From assembly GCA_938040985.1 (NCBI GenBank), contig CALHZD010000048.1, positions 1 through 38,129 on the forward strand: a stretch of 38,129 bases of DNA. The letters are read 5' to 3'. Shown in pieces: positions 33,641 through 38,129 of this stretch. Source of the DNA: an uncultured Propionivibrio sp. (GTDB lineage Bacteria > Pseudomonadota > Gammaproteobacteria > Burkholderiales > Rhodocyclaceae). A model generated the notes under the pieces. That model was not told the DNA's origin, did not search any database, and saw only the letters and a program-made list of their open reading frames with translations. The position numbers and the translations under genes are program-made. Each line of letters starts with the position of its first letter. The first letter of the stretch is position 1.

Positions 33641-33677
33641 ATAGCCATTGGCTATTGATCTCATAAAGATAATAAAT
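33641..33677 (+). promoter_or_regulatory. OxyR operator upstream of ahpC
   Basis: ATAG-N7-CTAT at 33641-33655 matches the OxyR half-site pattern perfectly. After a 7-bp spacer (33656-33662) the second element ATAA-N7-AAAT (33663-33677) matches partly, as in the four-element ATAG-N7-CTAT repeat known for OxyR. It ends where a candidate -35 begins, the position for activation. Confidence 0.75.
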
Positions 33678-33706
33678 TGGATTAATTCTATGCGCTCCCG
33701 TAACAT
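33677..33706 (+). promoter_or_regulatory. Candidate ahpC promoter
   Basis: TTGGAT (33677-33682) and TAACAT (33701-33706) are separated by 18 bp, about 40 bp before the ahpC start. Both are 4 of 6 matches, as expected for an activator-dependent promoter next to an OxyR site. Confidence 0.5.
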
Positions 33707-33746
33707 TTGCCTACCCAATTTTCCCCTTCATCAACTAAGGAGATCG

Positions 33747-34319
33747 ATGATGATGAAATCGCTGATTAATACCGAAGTGCTTCCTTTTAAAGCTACCGCA
33801 TTCCATGCCGGCAAGTTTATCGAAGTGTCCGATGACGACCTGCGCGGCAAATGGTCCGTTGTCTTTTTCTACCCGGCGGACTTTACCTTCGTCTGCCCCA
33901 CTGAACTGGGGGATCTTGCCGATAACTACGCGGAATTCAAAAAGTTGGGCGTTGAAATCTACAGTGTCTCCACCGATACCCATTTCACGCACAAGGCCTG
34001 GCACGACAGCTCCGATACGATCCGCAAAATCGAATACGTCATGGTCGGCGACCCAACGGGCGTTCTCTCGCGGAACTTTGGCGTGATGATTGAGGATGCC
34101 GGTTTGGCGGAGCGCGGAACCTTTGTCATCGATCCGCAAGGCAGGATTCAGATCATTGAAATCAACGCCGGCGGCATCGGTCGTGATGCCAGTGAATTGC
34201 TGCGCAAGGTCAAGGCTGCGCAGTACGTCGCCGCGCACCCCGGCGAGGTTTGTCCCGCCAAGTGGAAGGAAGGTGAGAAAACGCTGGCGCCATCGCTTGA
34301 CCTGGTGGGTAAAATCTAG
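33747..34319 (+). CDS. ahpC: Alkyl hydroperoxide reductase peroxiredoxin subunit AhpC
   Basis: Typical 2-Cys peroxiredoxin reducing H2O2, organic peroxides and peroxynitrite. The 190 residues carry the peroxidatic Cys50 in FTFVCPTE and the resolving Cys169 in HPGEVCPAKW, with the catalytic Thr and Arg contexts of the family; length equals E. coli (187) plus a few residues. Three in-frame ATGs (33747, 33750, 33753) follow AAGGAG at 33737-33742; 33750 or 33753 gives better spacing, so the first residues are uncertain. Preceded by an OxyR operator and followed by ahpF. Confidence 0.96.
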   Translation: MMMKSLINTEVLPFKATAFHAGKFIEVSDDDLRGKWSVVFFYPADFTFVCPTELGDLADNYAEFKKLGVEIYSVSTDTHFTHKAWHDSSDTIRKIEYVMVGDPTGVLSRNFGVMIEDAGLAERGTFVIDPQGRIQIIEINAGGIGRDASELLRKVKAAQYVAAHPGEVCPAKWKEGEKTLAPSLDLVGKI

Positions 34320-34370
34320 GCGCCAGATTCAACCGCCGGGCGGTCATATGTCGCCATGTACCGCCAATGG

Positions 34371-34401
34371 ACTGCCATTCCGGTTTTGCCGGGATGGCAG
34401 T
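34371..34401 (+). terminator. Hairpin between ahpC and ahpF
   Basis: ACTGCCATTCCGG (34371-34383) and CCGGGATGGCAGT (34389-34401) form a 13-bp stem (one wobble) with a 5-base loop. The downstream TTTGCGATTG is a weak U tract. It may partly terminate transcription or protect ahpC mRNA, making AhpC more abundant than AhpF. Confidence 0.6.
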
Positions 34402-34534
34402 TTGCGATTGTTTCGGCGTTCCGCTGGCAAGCTTTTCATGCCCCAATTCCGGAATATCCGGCATAAACTTCCGGAGACCGTGCGCAGCACGCAAATAGCG
34501 CGGCCTGATCGATACGTTTCAGGAAAAACGAACC

Positions 34535-36094
34535 ATGCTTGACGACACCATCAAAACCCAGCTTAAGGCCTATCTTGAACGCCTTCAACGTCCGATCGAA
34601 CTCGTCGCCTCCCTTGATGACGGCGATCGATCTGTAGAAATGCGCGCCATGCTCGACGAGATCGGCGCATTGTCCGAACGGGTGGCCGTACGCCATGACG
34701 GTGCGGATGCACGTCGGCCGTCCTTTACCGTCGGGTGTCCGGGAGATACCGCGCGGATTCGTTTTGCGGGCCTGCCGATGGGGCACGAATTTACTTCGCT
34801 GGTGCTGGCGCTGTTGCAGACGGGCGGTCATCCGCCCAAGGTTGAGAAGTCTATCATCGAGCAGATTCAGGCGCTGACCGGCGAATTTCACTTTGAAACT
34901 TTCATTTCGCTCTCCTGCCATAATTGCCCGGACGTTGTGCAGGCGCTGAATCTGATGGCCGTGCTGAATCCGGGTATCCGCCATGACATGATCGACGGGG
35001 CGCTGTTTCGTGCGGAAGTCGATGAACGCAAAATCATGGCCGTGCCGACCGTTTTTCTGAACGGCCAGCCGTTTGGGCAGGGACGCATGAGCCTTGAGGA
35101 AATCGTTGCCAAGCTTGATACCGGCGCGGCCGCCCGCGAAGCGGAAAAAATTTCGGCGAAAGAGACTTTTGATGTTCTTGTCGTAGGTGGCGGGCCTGCC
35201 GGGGCCTCGGCGGCGATTTATGCGGCGCGCAAGGGGCTGCGAACGGGCGTTGTCGCCGAGCGTTTCGGCGGACAGGTGCTCGAGACGCAGGCCATCGAGA
35301 ATTTTGTCTCAGTCAAAGAAACCGATGGCCAGAAGCTCGCCGCCGGCCTCGAACAGCACGTGCGTGATTACAGTGTCGATATCATGAATCTGCAACAGGC
35401 CAAGTCGCTGACCCTGCATAACGACGGCTTGGCGGAAATCCGCCTGGCCGGCGGCGGTGTGCTCAAGAGCCGCAGCGTTGTCATCTCGACGGGGGCGCGT
35501 TGGTGCGAAATGAACGTCCCCGGAGAGAAAGAATATCGCGGCCACGGCGTCGCCTATTGTCCGCACTGTGACGGCCCGTTGTTCAAGGGAAAGCGCGTGG
35601 CTGTCATCGGCGGCGGTAATTCTGGTGTCGAAGCGGCGATTGATCTGGCGGGCGTTGTCGGGCATGTCACTTTGCTGGTGCGCAGTAAACTGCGTGCGGA
35701 TGCCGTGTTGTGCGAACGCCTGGCCGGATTAGCGAACGTTGAGGTAATTACCGGGGTGCAAATCGAGGAAGTAACCGGCGATCACGGCAAGGTCAACGGG
35801 CTGGTCTACCGTGACCGTACCGACGGCGAAAAGCACCGCATTGATGTTGCCGGGGTCTTTGTGCAGATCGGCTTGCTGCCGAATACCGACTGGCTCAAGG
35901 GCACGCTTGCCCTGTCGAAGAGCGGAGAAATCGAGATCGACGCGAAAGGGCAAACTTCGCTCCCCGGTGTTTTTGCCGCGGGCGATTGCACGACGGTGCC
36001 GTACAAGCAGATCGTCGTCGCCATCGGCGAAGGCGCCAAGGCATCGCTGGCGGCGTTCGATTATCTGATCCGCCTACCTGCGGCAACGGCTTGA
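34535..36094 (+). CDS. ahpF: Alkyl hydroperoxide reductase subunit F
   Basis: NADH-dependent flavoprotein that regenerates AhpC. The 519 residues (E. coli 521) have an N-terminal double-thioredoxin fold with redox Cys128 and Cys131 (SCHNCPDV), a linker, and a thioredoxin-reductase-like part with FAD-binding GGGPAGASAAIYAA (219-232), the second redox pair Cys343 and Cys346 (YCPHCDGP), NADH-binding GGGNSGVEAAIDLAG and the C-terminal FAAGDCTTVPYKQ. The gap of 215 bp from ahpC contains a strong hairpin, so readthrough from ahpC is likely limited. Confidence 0.96.
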   Translation: MLDDTIKTQLKAYLERLQRPIELVASLDDGDRSVEMRAMLDEIGALSERVAVRHDGADARRPSFTVGCPGDTARIRFAGLPMGHEFTSLVLALLQTGGHPPKVEKSIIEQIQALTGEFHFETFISLSCHNCPDVVQALNLMAVLNPGIRHDMIDGALFRAEVDERKIMAVPTVFLNGQPFGQGRMSLEEIVAKLDTGAAAREAEKISAKETFDVLVVGGGPAGASAAIYAARKGLRTGVVAERFGGQVLETQAIENFVSVKETDGQKLAAGLEQHVRDYSVDIMNLQQAKSLTLHNDGLAEIRLAGGGVLKSRSVVISTGARWCEMNVPGEKEYRGHGVAYCPHCDGPLFKGKRVAVIGGGNSGVEAAIDLAGVVGHVTLLVRSKLRADAVLCERLAGLANVEVITGVQIEEVTGDHGKVNGLVYRDRTDGEKHRIDVAGVFVQIGLLPNTDWLKGTLALSKSGEIEIDAKGQTSLPGVFAAGDCTTVPYKQIVVAIGEGAKASLAAFDYLIRLPAATA

Positions 36095-36101
36095 CCCGGT
36101 T

Positions 36102-36121
36102 GGCGGTTCTTCCGAGCCGCC
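36102..36121 (+). terminator. Hairpin after ahpF
   Basis: GGCGGTTC and GAGCCGCC form an 8-bp stem with a 4-base loop, 8 bp past the ahpF stop. The following bases are not U-rich. A second hairpin, TACGGCT/AGCCGTA with loop GCA, lies at 36200-36216. Either may mark the end of the ahpCF transcript. Confidence 0.45.
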
Positions 36122-36345
36122 TTGACCGCGCGGAATCAGGCTGCCCGCAAAAACTGGGAGCAGCTCGATAGTCGGTGTAATCCATTTTTCATAAGACAGT
36201 ACGGCTGCAAGCCGTATTGCCTGCACGGTCGGGTGATCCAATGCGCTCGACCGGTAGATTCATCGACCATTTTCAATTCCAGTCATATTTCTTTGGAGGT
36301 TGAACGGCTGTAAACTGGGCGTCCGCAACCTTTCCGGAGAAATTG

Positions 36346-37320
36346 ATGTCTTTTGCCATCCGCATTCATCAGACCGGCGGCCCTGAGGTGCTGCGCTGGG
36401 AGGCCGTTACCGTTGGCGATCCGGCGCCTGGCGAAGTCAGAATTCGCCACGAAGCGGTCGGCCTGAATTTCATCGATACCTATCAGCGCTCCGGGCTGTA
36501 TCCTTTGCCCTTGCCGGCTGTGCTGGGGCAAGAAGGCGCGGGTGTCGTAGAAGCTGTCGGTGACGGTGTCAGCGAGTTTAAGGCGGGGGACCGCGTCGCG
36601 TATGCGGGTGGGCCGGTCGGCGCTTACTGCCAGGCGCGTTGTTTGCCGGCCTGGGTGTTGCTGAAACTGCCGGATCGCATCGATTTCCGCACCGGCGCGG
36701 CAATGATGCTGCAAGGACTGACCAGTGCCTATTTGTTGCGCCATACTTACCGCGTCCAGCCGGGTGATACCGTATTGATTCATGCGGCGGCCGGCGGTGT
36801 CGGGCTGATTGCCTGCCAGTGGGCGAAAGCGCTGGGTGCAACGGTGATCGGTACGGTATCGACCGAATCCAAGGCCGATCTGGCACGCCAGCACGGTTGC
36901 GACCATGTCATCATCCACGGCCGCGAGGACATCGTGGCGCGGGTGCGTGCGCTCACCGATGGCGTAGGCGTTTCCGTAGTCTATGACGGTGTGGGTAAGG
37001 CCACTTTCATGGCTTCGCTCGATTGCCTGCGCCGGCGCGGCATGCTGGTAACTTTTGGTAATGCGTCTGGCGCCGTGCCGCCATTTGATCCGCTGCTACT
37101 GACGCAAAAAGGTTCCCTGTTTCTGACGCGCCCCAAGCTGGCGGACTATATGACGCAGCGTAGCGAGTTACTGGCGCTGGCCGATGAACTGTTCGGCTTC
37201 ATGGCCACCGGCAAGCTCCATATCCGAATCAACCAGACCTACGCGCTGGCCGATGCGGCACAGGCACACCGCGATCTTGAAGCACGCAGGACGACCGGAT
37301 CGACCGTCCTGCTTTCCTAA
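36346..37320 (+). CDS. NADPH:quinone oxidoreductase, zinc-independent MDR family (QorA-like)
   Basis: Medium-chain dehydrogenase/reductase likely reducing quinones with NADPH in the cytoplasm. The 324 residues (E. coli QorA 327) start MSFAIRIHQTGGPEVLRWE, have the quinone-reductase motif PLPAVLGQEGAGVVEAVG and the nucleotide-binding IHAAAGGVGLIACQWAK, with no zinc ligands. The ATG at 36346 has GGAGA about 6 nt upstream; a TTG one codon earlier is less likely. It is preceded by the gap after ahpF and followed 21 bp later by a parA-like gene. A link to oxidative stress is only suggested by location. Confidence 0.9.
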   Translation: MSFAIRIHQTGGPEVLRWEAVTVGDPAPGEVRIRHEAVGLNFIDTYQRSGLYPLPLPAVLGQEGAGVVEAVGDGVSEFKAGDRVAYAGGPVGAYCQARCLPAWVLLKLPDRIDFRTGAAMMLQGLTSAYLLRHTYRVQPGDTVLIHAAAGGVGLIACQWAKALGATVIGTVSTESKADLARQHGCDHVIIHGREDIVARVRALTDGVGVSVVYDGVGKATFMASLDCLRRRGMLVTFGNASGAVPPFDPLLLTQKGSLFLTRPKLADYMTQRSELLALADELFGFMATGKLHIRINQTYALADAAQAHRDLEARRTTGSTVLLS

Positions 37321-37341
37321 TGTTTAACCGGGACGAAAACC

Positions 37342-37983
37342 ATGAAGTCTTTTCTGATTGCTAACCCGAAAGGGGGGTCGGGAAAATCGACGCTGGCGAC
37401 CAATTTGGCAGGTTATTTCGCGCATCGCGGCTATTGCGCCATGCTTGGCGATATCGACAACCAGCATTCGACACGTGACTGGCTGACGATCCGTCCGCCG
37501 ACGCTGCCGCCCATCCTCGACTGGCACCCGGGCAAAGCATCCACGGGGAAGAAGGGATACCCGGCGCCTTCGTCAGAAAGTACAACGCGTGCCGTCCTCG
37601 ATACGCCGGCGGGCTTGCATGGCCGTGCGCTGGAAAATGCGCTCAGTCAGGTTGGGCACGTCATCGTGCCGATTCAACCCTCGCTGTTCGACATTCTGGC
37701 GACGCGGCAATTTCTCGAAACCCTGCTGAGTATGGAACGGGTGCGCAGGGGACGCCTCCGTGTCGCCATCGTCGGTATGCGTGTGGATGCGCGCACGCGG
37801 GCAGCGGGCGAACTGACGCGCTTTCTTTCCGTGTATGGCCTGCCGCCGCTGACCTATCTGCGTGATACGCAACTGTATATCCAGGCTGCCGCCAACGGCA
37901 TGACGCTGTTTGATCTACCACCCGCCCGCATCGCCAAAGATCTGGAGCAATGGCAGCCGCTTGTCAGCTGGGTGGAAGGCTAA
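37342..37983 (+). CDS. ParA-family ATPase (orphan)
   Basis: Deviant Walker A ATPase of the ParA/MinD group. The 213 residues begin MKSFLIANPKGGSGKSTLATN, with the diagnostic KGGxGK, and have switch I GDIDNQHSTRDW and LDTPAG for Walker B. It is shorter than chromosomal ParA (about 260) and lacks its N-terminal helix. No parB-like gene follows, and the partition-type parS at 123-138 is far away, so a role in chromosome segregation should not be assumed; cargo positioning is an alternative. The ATG follows the quinone reductase by 21 bp, so they may be cotranscribed. Confidence 0.85.
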   Translation: MKSFLIANPKGGSGKSTLATNLAGYFAHRGYCAMLGDIDNQHSTRDWLTIRPPTLPPILDWHPGKASTGKKGYPAPSSESTTRAVLDTPAGLHGRALENALSQVGHVIVPIQPSLFDILATRQFLETLLSMERVRRGRLRVAIVGMRVDARTRAAGELTRFLSVYGLPPLTYLRDTQLYIQAAANGMTLFDLPPARIAKDLEQWQPLVSWVEG

Positions 37984-37990
37984 GCCGCCG

Positions 37991-38129
37991 AGCGGCTTCC
38001 TTTGCCCAAATACGGCGTTGCTGTGTTGGCTCGGCCTTGTCGTACTGAATGTACTGCCAGCGGCTTACCGCCTTGCCTTTGGCAAAGTCAAGCGATAGCG
38101 GCATCCTTTGCCCAAATACAGCGTTTGGT
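37991..38129. repeat. Repeat unit with two near-identical copies 106 bp apart
   Basis: AGCGGC-x-TCCTTTGCCCAAATAC-x-GCGTT occurs at 37991-38019 and again at 38097-38125, 27 of 29 bases identical. The 106-bp period rules out CRISPR spacing. The unit includes the short hairpin TTGCC-TTT-GGCAA and a GTACTGAATGTAC segment. It begins right after the ParA-like stop and runs off the window, so more copies may follow. Confidence 0.7.

Noticed and set aside
37991..38129. CRISPR array
   Set aside because: Only two copies, 106 bp apart, and the intervening sequence is far longer than a spacer.

Overview
The window is a stretch of a Gram-negative proteobacterial chromosome around its replication origin, most likely from a betaproteobacterium (possibly Rhodocyclales-like; this is an inference from gene families, not proven). 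Supporting signs are the divergent dnaA-dnaN-gyrB / rpmH-rnpA-yidD-yidC-mnmE layout, the proteobacterial gshA type beside gshB and ptsH-ptsI, a gmk-rpoZ-spoT cluster, and oxyR divergent from ahpC-ahpF. All the genes look chromosomal and mostly housekeeping.

Layout. 1-5700: a perfect parS-type site, then gyrB, dnaN and dnaA on the minus strand, all strikingly AT-rich; the dnaN-dnaA gap holds three perfect DnaA boxes and is the best oriC candidate, with a fourth box beyond dnaA. 5730-9666: rpmH, rnpA, yidD, yidC, mnmE on the plus strand (ribosome, RNase P, membrane-protein insertion, tRNA modification). 9842-16398 (minus): a GTG-started lipoprotein, an adenine-type DNA methyltransferase, gshA-gshB (glutathione synthesis) and ptsH-ptsI (PTS phosphorelay without the usual EIIA gene between). 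16545-19209 (plus): thrH and an ABC-F ATPase. 19313-22850 (minus): promoter, overlapping frdABCD genes for a quinol:fumarate reductase, and terminator. 22896-28086 (minus): gmk-rpoZ-spoT followed closely by dadA and a TatD-family hydrolase. 28459-32149 (minus): a CsgG-like lipoprotein, an unannotated 47-residue protein with its own terminator, a decayed IS1595-family element, and a membrane adenylate cyclase. 32606-36094: oxyR (minus) and divergent ahpC-ahpF with a recognisable OxyR operator. 36346-37983 (plus): a quinone oxidoreductase and an orphan ParA-like ATPase. The right edge enters a repeated sequence.

How they work together: replication initiation and segregation signals surround the dnaA block; glutathione synthesis and AhpCF/OxyR make two thiol-based stress defences; frdABCD indicates fumarate respiration or a reductive succinate branch; SpoT, the nitrogen-PTS-like HPr/EI pair and adenylate cyclase are nutritional signalling parts.

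No clearly new multi-gene system was found. The most interesting observations are the 30-bp perfect palindrome inside rnpA, the sharp base-composition break at the origin, the missing EIIA gene, the E. coli-type frd operon, and the small 47-residue gene.
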